DNA of 7,677 nt from Propionibacteriaceae bacterium UBA5174 (GCA_002413345.1 DHWU01000031.1:9708-17384); one strand, 5' to 3'; positions 1 through 6,020 are shown, counted from the first letter of the stretch. Notes: generated by a model not told the origin, from the letters alone. Numbers and translations: made by a program.

Positions 1-737
1 TTGAAGGTGTGAAAGAACTCTTCCTGAGTCTGGATCTTGGACTCCAAAAACTGGATGTCGTCCACCAGCAGGACATCGACGTCACGGTAGGCGCGACGGA
101 ACTCCGCGGTGCGGTTCTCTGAAATGGAGTTGATGAAGTCATTAGTGAGTTCTTCGGTGGAGACATACTTCACTCGAACTCGGTCGTAGTAGGCGCGAAT
201 GTAGTGCCCGACGGCGTGGAGTAGGTGGGTCTTGCCCAATCCGGAATCGCCGTAGATCATCAGCGGGTTGTAGGCCTTACCGGGTGCTTCCGCCACCGCT
301 ACGGCGGCGGCATGGGCGAACCGGTTGGAGCTACCAATCACGAAAGACTCAAAGGAATACTTCGGGTTGAGTCGATCCCCGCCGGAGGTGCGGGTGTTGT
401 TAGTTCGAGGTGCCGGGGTGGCTGGAGCTTCGGCTGGCAGAACTTCGGCCGGCTCGGGTTCTTCGGGAACTGAATCCTGAAGTAAGCCGGGGTCGACGGT
501 GATCGCCAGGCGGGTGGACGTGCCCAGATAAGCGGTGAGCTGAGTTTCGATGGTGGATCGCAGCCGAGACTCGACTCGATCTCGGGTGAAATCATTGGCT
601 ACGGCAAGAATCAACAGCGAATCGTGCATGGCTACTGGGGTGATGCCAGAAAGCCAGCCGCGTGTCGAAGGATCGGAGTGTTCGATAACGAAGGCCCAAA
701 GGGTCTCGAGATCAGGATTGGGGGAGGGGTCCGACAT
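1..737 (-). CDS. dnaA: DnaA replication initiator, N-terminal part (runs off the left edge)
   Basis: DnaA is the AAA+ ATPase that binds DnaA boxes, melts the origin and loads the helicase. The visible 245 codons cover domain I (about residues 1-85), a Pro/Glu/Ala-rich linker (about 88-120) and the first half of the ATPase domain. The ATPase domain opens with a typical NPKYSFESFVIGSSNRFAHA block (124-143). Walker A is GDSGLGKTH (163-171) and Walker B is LLVDDIQF (223-230); EEFFHTF follows at the edge. The rest of the ATPase domain and the DNA-binding domain lie outside the window. The ATG at 737-735 is preferred: an AAGGAGG Shine-Dalgarno sits upstream (plus-strand 752-758), with a longish gap of about 14 nt. 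The gene is divergent from rpmH, the usual actinobacterial arrangement, and its leader carries two DnaA boxes, which suggests autoregulation. Identity is near certain. Confidence 0.98.
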   Translation of the reverse strand, partial: MSDPSPNPDLETLWAFVIEHSDPSTRGWLSGITPVAMHDSLLILAVANDFTRDRVESRLRSTIETQLTAYLGTSTRLAITVDPGLLQDSVPEEPEPAEVLPAEAPATPAPRTNNTRTSGGDRLNPKYSFESFVIGSSNRFAHAAAVAVAEAPGKAYNPLMIYGDSGLGKTHLLHAVGHYIRAYYDRVRVKYVSTEELTNDFINSISENRTAEFRRAYRDVDVLLVDDIQFLESKIQTQEEFFHTF

Positions 738-774
738 TGTGTTTCCGAAGCCCTCCTTGCCCGCCGAGCGGCAA

Positions 775-783
775 TTATCCACA
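775..783 (+). promoter_or_regulatory. DnaA box 1 (TTATCCACA)
   Basis: This is an exact match to the classical strong DnaA box, 38 bp upstream of the dnaA start codon on the leader side. It begins 12 bp before a second box in the same orientation. Its position downstream of the candidate dnaA promoter fits autorepression by DnaA. Confidence 0.85.
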
Positions 784-786
784 CCC

Positions 787-795
787 TTGTCCACA
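787..795 (+). promoter_or_regulatory. DnaA box 2 (TTGTCCACA)
   Basis: This is the G-containing variant of the DnaA box common in high-G+C actinobacteria. It has the same orientation as box 1, with a start-to-start spacing of 12 bp and a 3-bp gap. The pair could seat two DnaA molecules cooperatively on roughly the same DNA face. Confidence 0.8.
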
Positions 796-848
796 GACTG
801 TGTACGGGTAGACGGTGGGACGGCACATGTCCCCCGTTGGCTGACAGC

Positions 849-877
849 AACCTACCGAGGTCGTGGGCCGTTCGCAA
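849..877 (-). promoter_or_regulatory. Candidate dnaA promoter
   Basis: On the reverse strand a -35-like TTGCGA (plus-strand 872-877) and a -10-like TAGGTT (plus-strand 849-854) are separated by exactly 17 bp. Transcription would start near 842, giving a leader of about 105 nt that contains both DnaA boxes. The hexamers are imperfect and this is inference from spacing and position. Confidence 0.4.
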
Positions 878-945
878 ACGATCTTGAAATACTTCTCGAG
901 ATTGTTCGGCGTGTCGGCTCGACTTCGATCCGTGAACGCCTCAGT

Positions 946-975
946 TTGCCGCGGACGGCGAGGTACGCGTATCTT
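946..975 (+). promoter_or_regulatory. Candidate promoter for the rpmH operon
   Basis: A TTGCCG (946-951) and a TATCTT (970-975) are separated by 18 bp, 77 bp upstream of the rpmH start. An active promoter is expected here because rpmH heads the forward gene cluster. The -10 is a fair match and the -35 is moderate. Confidence 0.4.
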
Positions 976-1052
976 GGGTCAGTCGCATTTGCGGCAACCG
1001 TGTGTCCGCGTGGGCGCATTCGTCCCAGACCATCGAACAGTGGAGCACTCGC

Positions 1053-1190
1053 GTGAGCAAGCGCACTTTCCAGCCGAGCAACCGGCGTCGCAGCCGCACC
1101 CATGGCTTTCGTCTGCGCATGCGGACCCGCGCCGGGCGCGCCATCCTTTCTACCCGTCGTCGTCGCGGCCGGGTTCGCCTGGCCGGCTGA
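1053..1190 (+). CDS. rpmH: Large ribosomal subunit protein L34 (bL34)
   Basis: L34 is a small basic protein of the 50S subunit that contacts 23S rRNA. The 45-residue product is almost wholly family signature: KRTFQPSNRRRSRTHGFRLR at residues 3-22, then MRTRAGRAIL and a run of arginines. The length is normal for the family. The start is GTG at 1053, with GGAG at 1042-1045 seven bases upstream. It is the first gene of the forward cluster, 9 bp ahead of rnpA. A G+C-rich hairpin lies over its last codons (see 1166-1195) and may tune read-through into rnpA. Confidence 0.98.
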   Translation: MSKRTFQPSNRRRSRTHGFRLRMRTRAGRAILSTRRRRGRVRLAG

Positions 1191-1195
1191 GCCGG
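1166..1195 (+). promoter_or_regulatory. Two alternative hairpins at the rpmH stop codon
   Basis: The first hairpin is CGGCCGGG (1166-1173), loop TTCG, CCTGGCCG (1178-1185): eight pairs including one G-U. The second is CCGGC (1183-1187), loop TGA (the rpmH stop), GCCGG (1191-1195). They share 1183-1185, so only one can form at a time. No U-tract follows, so this is not a classical terminator. It could be a pause or attenuation element between an abundant ribosomal protein and the much less needed RNase P protein. The structure is seen; the role is inferred. Confidence 0.35.
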
Positions 1196-1199
1196 GCAG

Positions 1200-1535
1200 G
1201 TGCTGGCTGCGGAGTCGCGATTACGCCGAGCCGGCGAGTTTCGCGACACCTTTAGACAGGGCGTCCGTTGTGGGCGTCCCTGTCTAGTCGTGCATGCGCG
1301 AAGGCGCGATGAGCAACCGTCAAGGGCTGGCTTTGTGGTGTCTAAGGCTGTCGGCAACGCTGTCGTTCGAAATCGGGTGAAGCGTCGGCTCCGGCACTTG
1401 TGTGCGGCCAAACTTGGCCAAACCGCCTTTCCGGTCGACGTGGTGGTGCGGGCACTCCCAGCTGCTGTGGACGGCGATCTGGTGGCTGATCTTGATTCGG
1501 CCTGGATTGCCTGTTTGGATCGGTTGGCTCGATGA
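1200..1535 (+). CDS. rnpA: Ribonuclease P protein component
   Basis: RnpA is the protein subunit of RNase P. It binds the catalytic RNA and the 5' leader of precursor tRNAs and helps trim tRNA 5' ends. The product is 111 residues, normal for the family. The RNR signature is clear: NAVVRNRVKRRLR at residues 53-65, preceded by GFVVSKAVG. The N-terminus, with a LRRAGEFRDTFRQG block, also fits. The start is GTG at 1200; a GGGCAGG stretch lies directly before it, so initiation looks weak and may depend on coupling to rpmH. The stop overlaps the yidD start (ATGA at 1532-1535). A strong hairpin lies 54 nt into the gene. Confidence 0.96.
   Translation: MLAAESRLRRAGEFRDTFRQGVRCGRPCLVVHARRRDEQPSRAGFVVSKAVGNAVVRNRVKRRLRHLCAAKLGQTAFPVDVVVRALPAAVDGDLVADLDSAWIACLDRLAR
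1253..1286 (+). repeat. Strong inverted repeat in early rnpA coding sequence
   Basis: Arms TAGACAGGG (1253-1261) and CCCTGTCTA (1278-1286) are perfect 9-bp complements. In RNA the stem can continue inward as CGUCC (1262-1266) with GGGCG (1272-1276), including one G-U pair, leaving a 5-nt loop and one bulged U (1277). The same stretch contains a direct repeat GGGCGTCC at 1259-1266 and 1272-1279. It encodes ordinary-looking RnpA residues (FRQGVRCGRPCL). No U-tract follows. Confidence 0.6.
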
Positions 1536-1822
1536 AATACCTACTGATCGGGCTGTTGCGGGGATATCGCGCAGTTATTTCGCCGCTTTATGGTCCGGTG
1601 TGTAAGTACTACCCGTCCTGCTCCGCTTACGCGTTGGAGGCGGTGACTGTGCACGGTGCAGTCAAAGGATCTTGGCTTGCTGCACGACGTCTGGGCAGCT
1701 GCCATCCGTGGTCACTGGGTGGGTACGATCCGGTGCCAGGTACCCCTGCTGCCGAAGAGTGGGCGGCCGAGCAGGCGAAATGTTCTTGCTGTCCGTCCTC
1801 CGCAGACTCAGCCTCTGATTAG
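1532..1822 (+). CDS. yidD: Membrane protein insertion efficiency factor YidD
   Basis: YidD is a small, membrane-associated helper of YidC-dependent membrane protein insertion. The 96-residue product shows the family pattern: an amphipathic N-terminal helix (LLIGLLRGYRAVISP), then CKYYPSCSAYALEAV (24-38) and CHPWSLGGYDPVP (57-69). The three conserved cysteines are C24, C30 and C57. The tail after about residue 72 is variable, as is usual, and here is Ala/Cys/Ser-rich with an extra CSCC cluster. The start ATG lies inside the end of rnpA (4-bp ATGA overlap), implying translational coupling. It precedes yidC by 28 bp. Confidence 0.96.
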   Translation: MKYLLIGLLRGYRAVISPLYGPVCKYYPSCSAYALEAVTVHGAVKGSWLAARRLGSCHPWSLGGYDPVPGTPAAEEWAAEQAKCSCCPSSADSASD

Positions 1823-1850
1823 GCTGCTTGAAACTGACTGATAGGTGATC

Positions 1851-2939
1851 ATGATTCCGTTGCTGATTCCGTTGTCCCTGTGGGACGACTTCCTTGGCAT
1901 GCTGGGCGCTGCCATGACGCCTCTCTATTGGGCGGTTTCGGGGATCTTGGTCGGTTTCCACTGGTTGCTGAGTGACGTCTTGGGGATGAACCCCGATTGG
2001 GGCGGCACTTGGGTGCTGTCAATCGTGCTGTTGACGGCGTTGATCCGCACACTCCTAATTCCTTTGTTTGTGAAGCAGATCAATTCCTCGCGCAACATGC
2101 AGCTACTTCAGCCCAAGGTGAAGGAGCTGAACGCAAAGTACGGGCATGACCGCGAACGCCTTGGTCAAGAGACGATGAAGCTCTACAAGGACGAAGGCGT
2201 CAACCCGATGGCGTCCTGCCTGCCGTTGCTGCTGCAGATGCCGATCTTCTTCGCCTTGTTCTACGTACTCAACAGCACTTCCAATGGCACTGCTCTGGGG
2301 TACTTCTTCGAGACGAACCCGGCGATAGTCACCTCGTTGAAGCAAGCCACGGTATTCGGAGCACCGATCTCGGGACGCTTCATGTCCCTGGGTGGGGAGC
2401 CATTCACATTTGGCTCGACCCAGGTTGTGGCGTTGGTGCTGGTGGTCTTGATGACTGTGGTGCTGTTCATCACCCAGCTGCAGCTATTGCGTAAGAACAT
2501 GCCGCCAGAGTCGTTGACCGGCCCGATGGCTCAGCAACAGAAGATGATGCTTTACATGTTCCCGGTGATCTATGCCGTCGGTGGCGTGAGCATTCCGATC
2601 GGCGTGTTGATCTACTGGCTGACCACAAACCTGTGGACCATGGCTCAGCAGTACATCTTGATTCACAACAATCCGGCCCCCGGCACTCCCGCCTATGTGG
2701 ATTGGGAAGAGCGCCTTCGGGCCAAGGGTCAAGACCCGGAAGTCGTTGCGGCCAAGCGACGCGGCGGCAAGCGGCCTTCGGGTGCGGCAACCAACTCCCG
2801 CACTGTGGCCCGTCAGGGCGACGAGGCTGTCTCGGTTGACGAAGATTCGACATCAGATGAAGCACCAAAGGTGGCGCGTCAGGTGATCCAGCGGCAGCAG
2901 CCGCAGAACAACAGCAGATCCAAGCGCAAGAAGGGATGA
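1851..2939 (+). CDS. yidC: Membrane protein insertase YidC (Oxa1 family)
   Basis: YidC inserts and folds inner-membrane proteins, alone or with SecYEG. The 362-residue product has the five-segment Gram-positive plan: hydrophobic segments near residues 24-44, 52-74, 119-141, 189-212 and 238-260. The groove arginine is present in the second segment (R66 in LLTALIRTLLIPL). The hallmark stretch GVNPMASCLPLLLQMPIFFALF spans 116-137, shown here in two overlapping parts: GVNPMASCLPLLL and LLLQMPIFFALF. No lipobox is visible. A hydrophilic tail from about 280 to 362 ends in basic SRSKRKKG, probably contacting the ribosome. I chose ATG 1851 over GTG 1845 because AGGTGATC (1843-1850) directly before it matches the extended anti-Shine-Dalgarno complement in the right register, while the GTG has no ribosome site. 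The stop abuts the jag start. Confidence 0.96.
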   Translation: MIPLLIPLSLWDDFLGMLGAAMTPLYWAVSGILVGFHWLLSDVLGMNPDWGGTWVLSIVLLTALIRTLLIPLFVKQINSSRNMQLLQPKVKELNAKYGHDRERLGQETMKLYKDEGVNPMASCLPLLLQMPIFFALFYVLNSTSNGTALGYFFETNPAIVTSLKQATVFGAPISGRFMSLGGEPFTFGSTQVVALVLVVLMTVVLFITQLQLLRKNMPPESLTGPMAQQQKMMLYMFPVIYAVGGVSIPIGVLIYWLTTNLWTMAQQYILIHNNPAPGTPAYVDWEERLRAKGQDPEVVAAKRRGGKRPSGAATNSRTVARQGDEAVSVDEDSTSDEAPKVARQVIQRQQPQNNSRSKRKKG

Positions 2940-3521
2940 GTGGCGCAGGTGAGTGAGCAGACCGAAGTTTTGGCCGAGGAAACAGCGTCCGAGGAAGCAG
3001 CGTCCAAGGAGCCGGTCTCTGCGGAGACAGCTTCTGAGGAGGGCCTCGAGGGTGGTTCTAAGCGGGTTGTCGCCTTGGAGAATGAAGGCGAAATTGCCGC
3101 GGACTACCTTGAGGAGCTGTTAGATATCGCTGATCTGGACGGTGATATCGATACCTACAGCGAAGGTGGGCGCGCCCACGTATCGATCGTGACCCAGACC
3201 GATGAGTTGGTTGGTCGCGACGGTGAGGTGTTGGAGGCTTTGCAGGAACTGGCGCGGCTGGCGGTAATGACTGAAACCGGTCACCGCAGCCGGCTGATGC
3301 TCGACGTTGCTGGCTACCGCGACAAGCGCCGCAAGGTGCTTCAGGACTTGGCCCAGGACGCGGTCGCGGCGGTTAAGGAAAGCGGTGAGGCGGTGCGGTT
3401 GGCTCCGATGAACCCATTCGAGCGCAAGATCGTTCATGACGTGGTGGCCGCGGCTGGCCTGGTAAGCGAGTCTGAGGGTGAAGAGCCGCAGCGTCGCGTC
3501 GTGGTGCTAGCGAAGAGCTAG
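2940..3521 (+). CDS. jag: KH/R3H-domain RNA-binding protein Jag (KhpB)
   Basis: Jag/KhpB is a cytosolic RNA-binding protein, in several Gram-positive bacteria a partner of KhpA and linked to cell division or elongation control. Of 193 residues, 1-50 form a very acidic Glu/Ala/Ser-rich extension with a repeated ETASEE (14-19 and 29-34). Residues about 52-126 form the KH domain, with GRDG at 92-95 in the nucleic-acid-binding loop. Residues about 128-193 form the R3H domain, with the R-x3-H signature in ERKIVHD (R162, H166) and a typical SEGEEPQRRVVV end. The longer N-terminal Jag domain of Firmicutes is absent, as is usual in actinobacteria. The start GTG directly follows the yidC stop; AAGAAGGG (2928-2935) is its ribosome site. 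A GTG nine bases later is possible. Confidence 0.93.
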   Translation: MAQVSEQTEVLAEETASEEAASKEPVSAETASEEGLEGGSKRVVALENEGEIAADYLEELLDIADLDGDIDTYSEGGRAHVSIVTQTDELVGRDGEVLEALQELARLAVMTETGHRSRLMLDVAGYRDKRRKVLQDLAQDAVAAVKESGEAVRLAPMNPFERKIVHDVVAAAGLVSESEGEEPQRRVVVLAKS

Positions 3522-4127
3522 ATGAATCAAGTGCCGGCCGATTTCTTCGGGGACGGCGCAGAAGCGATCAAGCAATATGTCGACATATTGCTTGATCGTG
3601 GTATTTCCTGGGGTCTTCTGGGGCCACGAGAGGGCGACCGAATCTGGGAGCGGCATGTTTTGAACTCGGTTGCCGCTGCAGATCTGATTCCGCCCGGCGC
3701 TACCTTGGTCGATGTCGGATCGGGTGCGGGTCTTCCTGGCCTTCCGTTAGCTATCTTGCGACCGGACCTAAAGGTGACGCTGCTGGAGTCTTTGGAGCGG
3801 AGAACGCGATTCTCAGAGCTTGCGATCACCGAGCTGCGTCTTGGTGCCAGGGTACGGGTGGTTCGCGGTCGGGCCGAGGAGCACCAGGAGCGATACGGTG
3901 TCGTGACCAGTCGAGCCGTCGCACCGCTTGGGCGCCTGCTCGGTTGGTGTGAGCCGCTCATGGCCTCCGGTGGGCGGGTGGTCGCCCTTAAGGGCTCATC
4001 GGTTGCTGCTGAGCTGGCCGAGGCTGACTCGGTTGTACGGGCCCTTGGCCTCGTGGCCCAGGTGCGTGAGTTGTCGACACCGGTAGTCGGTGGGCAAAGT
4101 TGGGCGCTTGAGGCCTGGGCGGAGTAG
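3522..4127 (+). CDS. rsmG: 16S rRNA m7G527 methyltransferase RsmG (GidB)
   Basis: RsmG uses S-adenosylmethionine to methylate N7 of G527 (E. coli numbering) in 16S rRNA; loss of the enzyme is known to give low-level streptomycin resistance. The 201-residue product has the family blocks GPREGDRIWERHVLNS (34-49), the SAM-binding glycine loop VDVGSGAGLPGLP (63-75), the LLESLERR acidic strand end (87-94), TSRAVAPLG and a VALKG strand. The length is normal. The start ATG follows the jag stop with no gap, and GAAGAG upstream is the best ribosome site, so coupling is likely. A perfect 34-bp palindrome begins 43 nt after the first base of the start codon and encodes part of the N-terminal helix (IKQYVDILLDR), which still fits the family. 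Confidence 0.96.
   Translation: MNQVPADFFGDGAEAIKQYVDILLDRGISWGLLGPREGDRIWERHVLNSVAAADLIPPGATLVDVGSGAGLPGLPLAILRPDLKVTLLESLERRTRFSELAITELRLGARVRVVRGRAEEHQERYGVVTSRAVAPLGRLLGWCEPLMASGGRVVALKGSSVAAELAEADSVVRALGLVAQVRELSTPVVGGQSWALEAWAE
3565..3598. repeat. Perfect 34-bp palindrome inside rsmG
   Basis: Every one of 17 positions from the centre (between 3581 and 3582) outward is complementary. The left half is CGATCAAGCAATATGTC and the right half is its exact reverse complement, with no spacer. Pairing fails at the next position (3564/3599), apart from a possible G-U in RNA. In mRNA it would form a 15-bp stem with a UCGA loop. Function unknown: options are a dimeric protein-binding site, an mRNA control hairpin or a sequence artefact. 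Confidence 0.95.
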
Positions 4128-4142
4128 CTGCCCGTATTGTTT

Positions 4143-4158
4143 GGTTTCACGTGAAACG
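4143..4158. promoter_or_regulatory. parS: parS centromere site 1, upstream of parA
   Basis: The core GTTTCACGTGAAAC (4144-4157) is an exact 14-bp match to the universal chromosomal parS core bound by ParB. It lies between the rsmG stop and the parA start, 21 bp before the ATG, so ParB loaded here could also affect parA expression. Confidence 0.95.
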
Positions 4159-4178
4159 CGATTACTGCAGGAGAGTTG

Positions 4179-5099
4179 ATGTCGATTACCGAGCAGCCAA
4201 CCGCACGGCGGGCCATGTTTGACGAGCCCGACGTGCCCGTTAGTGAGGTGGCGATCGAGCAAGACCTGGCCGCCTCAGTTTCACGTGAAACGGCTATGCC
4301 TCGGCCGGTGAACACGAGAACCATCGTGATCGCGAACCAAAAAGGCGGTGTGGGTAAGACCACCACCGCGGTGAACCTGGCAACAGCGTTGGCGCTGGGC
4401 GGCTTGCGGGTGCTGGTAATCGACCTTGATCCGCAAGGGAATGCGTCCACGGCTCTCGGGGTGGATCATGGCGAAGGAGTTCGCGGCACGTACGAGGCGT
4501 TGTCGGGAGAGGTGCCGATTGCCGAACTCGCTCAGCTTTCACCGGAGGCGCCAGGCCTGTGGGTGTTGCCAGCAACCCTCGATCTAGCCGGGGCTGAAAT
4601 TGGCCTAGTGAGCGTCCCGGCGCGCGAAAGCCGCCTGCTTCACGCGCTTCGAGACTTCGGCGGGAAGCACCAGCCCGACTACGTGTTCATTGACTGCCCA
4701 CCATCCTTGGGTCTACTCACCCTGAATGCGCTGGTGGCTGCTGATGAGATCTTGATCCCGATCCAGTGCGAGTACTACGCGCTAGAGGGGGTCACCCAGC
4801 TATTGCGAACGATCAACTTGGTGAAGGCGTCCATGAATGATCGGCTTTACCTCTCCACGGTGTTGCTCACGATGTATGACTCGCGAACCAGGCTTGCTTC
4901 CCAGGTTGCCGACGAAGTGCGTCGCCACTTCCCCAATGAGACGCTCGGCGCCACAATCCCGAGGTCGGTCCGGGTATCCGAGGCCCCAAGCTATGGTCAA
5001 TCTGTGATCAACTATCACCGATCATCCACTGGCGCCCAGGCTTATCTGGAAGCCGCTACCGAGATCGCTCGTCGGGGCGCAGAAATCAAGGAGAACTGA
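4179..5099 (+). CDS. parA: Chromosome partitioning ATPase ParA (Soj)
   Basis: ParA is a Walker-type ATPase. It binds the nucleoid as an ATP dimer and is released by ParB, driving separation of newly replicated origins. Of 306 residues, the first 45 or so are a variable extension. The deviant Walker A KGGVGKTT is at 55-62 (signature lysines K55 and K60), then DLDPQGNAST (82-91) and FIDCPPSLGL (170-179). ATG 4179 is preferred over TTG 4176 because AGGAG (4169-4173) sits five bases ahead of the ATG. A second parS lies inside the extension and encodes VSRET (34-38). parB follows after 3 bp. One parS is upstream and one is within the gene, so occupancy by spreading ParB may feed back on expression; that is inference. 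Confidence 0.97.
   Translation: MSITEQPTARRAMFDEPDVPVSEVAIEQDLAASVSRETAMPRPVNTRTIVIANQKGGVGKTTTAVNLATALALGGLRVLVIDLDPQGNASTALGVDHGEGVRGTYEALSGEVPIAELAQLSPEAPGLWVLPATLDLAGAEIGLVSVPARESRLLHALRDFGGKHQPDYVFIDCPPSLGLLTLNALVAADEILIPIQCEYYALEGVTQLLRTINLVKASMNDRLYLSTVLLTMYDSRTRLASQVADEVRRHFPNETLGATIPRSVRVSEAPSYGQSVINYHRSSTGAQAYLEAATEIARRGAEIKEN
4277..4292. promoter_or_regulatory. parS: parS centromere site 2, inside parA
   Basis: The core GTTTCACGTGAAAC (4278-4291) is again exact. It is in frame with parA codons 34-38 and is read as Val-Ser-Arg-Glu-Thr. Its centre is 134 bp from that of site 1. Flanking bases differ from site 1 on the left (A versus G) and agree on the right (G). Confidence 0.95.
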
Positions 5100-5102
5100 G
5101 TA

Positions 5103-6020
5103 ATGAGTGCGCCACGTCGTACCGGATTGGGTAAGGGCTTAGGCGACCTGCTGCAGCGAACTGACCCAGAGTTGGCAGCTACCGGCACCAGCGAATCTCC
5201 TGCCGTTGGCGGTCAGGTGGGCGGGGCAAGGTTCGCCGAGCTCCCGATCGAAGCGATCACTCCAAATCCGAAGCAACCACGCACCGTGTTTGATCAGGAC
5301 GCCTTGGCGGAATTGGTTGGCTCGATCAAGGATGTTGGCCTTCTGCAGCCGGTAGTGGTACGGCCTCTGGACGATGGCCAATATGAACTGGTTATGGGCG
5401 AGCGCCGCCTGCGAGCGAGTCAGCAGGCCGGACTAAAGACCATTCCTGCCATCGTGCGCCGGACCGAGGATGCCGACCTGTTGCGAGACGCCCTGTTGGA
5501 GAACCTCCACCGCGCGCAGTTGAATCCCTTGGAAGAAGCAGCGGCCTATCAACAGATGCTGCGTGACTTCGGTTGCACGCAAGAGGAACTATCCGCTCGG
5601 ATCAAGCGGTCGCGGCCGCAGATTTCGAACACTATCCGGCTACTTCAGTTGCCAACTGCGGTGCAGCGCCGGGTGGCTGCTGGCGTATTGAGTGCCGGAC
5701 ACGCTCGCGCGTTACTTATGCTGCCCGATGTGGCCGCCATGGAGAAGTTGGCCACCAGGATCGTTGCCGAGGGCCTGTCGGTGCGTGCCGTGGAGGAGAT
5801 TGTTGCGATTGGCGAGCATGGGGACAAGCGGGCTCCGCGCAGCAAGAAGCCAGCTGAGCCGCCAGCCGCGGCCACTCGGCTGAAGAGTGAACTGGCCGAT
5901 CGCCTGGATACCCGGGTGACGATTACCGGCACGGCTAAGCGGGGTCGGATCGTGATCGACTATGCCGGTGGCGACGACCTAGAACGTATCGCCGCGCTCT
6001 TGAGTCCAAAAGCCCAGTAG
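5103..6020 (+). CDS. parB: Chromosome partitioning protein ParB (Spo0J)
   Basis: ParB is the CTP-dependent DNA clamp that loads at parS, spreads along neighbouring DNA and stimulates ParA. Of 305 residues, a short ParA-contacting N-terminus (RRTGLGKGLGDLL, 5-17) is followed by a variable linker. The CTP-binding domain has NPKQPR (55-60) and GERRLRA (99-105), then ENLHRAQLNPLEEA. The helix-turn-helix region reads TQEELSARIKRSRPQISNTI, followed by SAGHARALL. A basic, Pro/Ala-rich linker leads to the C-terminal dimerisation domain (ADRLDTRVTITGTAKRGRIV), ending in LLSPKAQ. The start ATG has AAGGAG at 5088-5093, nine bases away. It is almost certainly co-transcribed with parA. Confidence 0.97.
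   Translation: MSAPRRTGLGKGLGDLLQRTDPELAATGTSESPAVGGQVGGARFAELPIEAITPNPKQPRTVFDQDALAELVGSIKDVGLLQPVVVRPLDDGQYELVMGERRLRASQQAGLKTIPAIVRRTEDADLLRDALLENLHRAQLNPLEEAAAYQQMLRDFGCTQEELSARIKRSRPQISNTIRLLQLPTAVQRRVAAGVLSAGHARALLMLPDVAAMEKLATRIVAEGLSVRAVEEIVAIGEHGDKRAPRSKKPAEPPAAATRLKSELADRLDTRVTITGTAKRGRIVIDYAGGDDLERIAALLSPKAQ

Larger units (their letters stand above)
738..1052. other. dnaA-rpmH divergent intergenic control region
   Basis: About 315 bp without a convincing gene. It holds the dnaA ribosome binding site, two DnaA boxes (775-795), a candidate leftward promoter for dnaA (849-877), a candidate rightward promoter for rpmH (946-975) and the rpmH ribosome binding site (GGAG at 1042-1045). 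A weak inverted DnaA-box-like 9-mer, TGTGTACGG, lies at 799-807. Open frames cross the region but show no recognisable protein. Two good boxes are too few for a typical actinobacterial origin, so I read this as a promoter region. Confidence 0.8.

Noticed and set aside
738..1052. Chromosomal replication origin (oriC) at the dnaA-rpmH gap
   Set aside because: Only two good DnaA boxes are visible and there is no evident A+T-rich unwinding stretch. In actinobacteria oriC is normally between dnaA and dnaN, which would lie left of the window.
550..1056. 168-codon forward frame across the dnaA 5' end and the intergenic region
   Set aside because: It overlaps dnaA antisense and the DnaA boxes and has no recognisable domain.
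1845..1850. GTG 1845 as the yidC start
   Set aside because: No ribosome site precedes it, whereas its own bases form part of the AGGTGATC element that positions ATG 1851.
3565..3598. The palindrome as a parS or dif site
   Set aside because: It lacks the GTTTCACGTGAAAC core, and dif sites have a six-base spacer between non-identical arms, whereas this is a continuous palindrome near the origin.
4137..4165. parA promoter TTGTTT, 17 bp (parS), GATTAC
   Set aside because: The -10 matches only three of six consensus bases, and transcription would begin at the ribosome binding site of parA.
3527..4450. 307-codon open frame on the reverse strand across rsmG and parA
   Set aside because: It is antisense to two genes with full family signatures, its translation is low-complexity Ser/Arg/Thr, and it shows no family motif.
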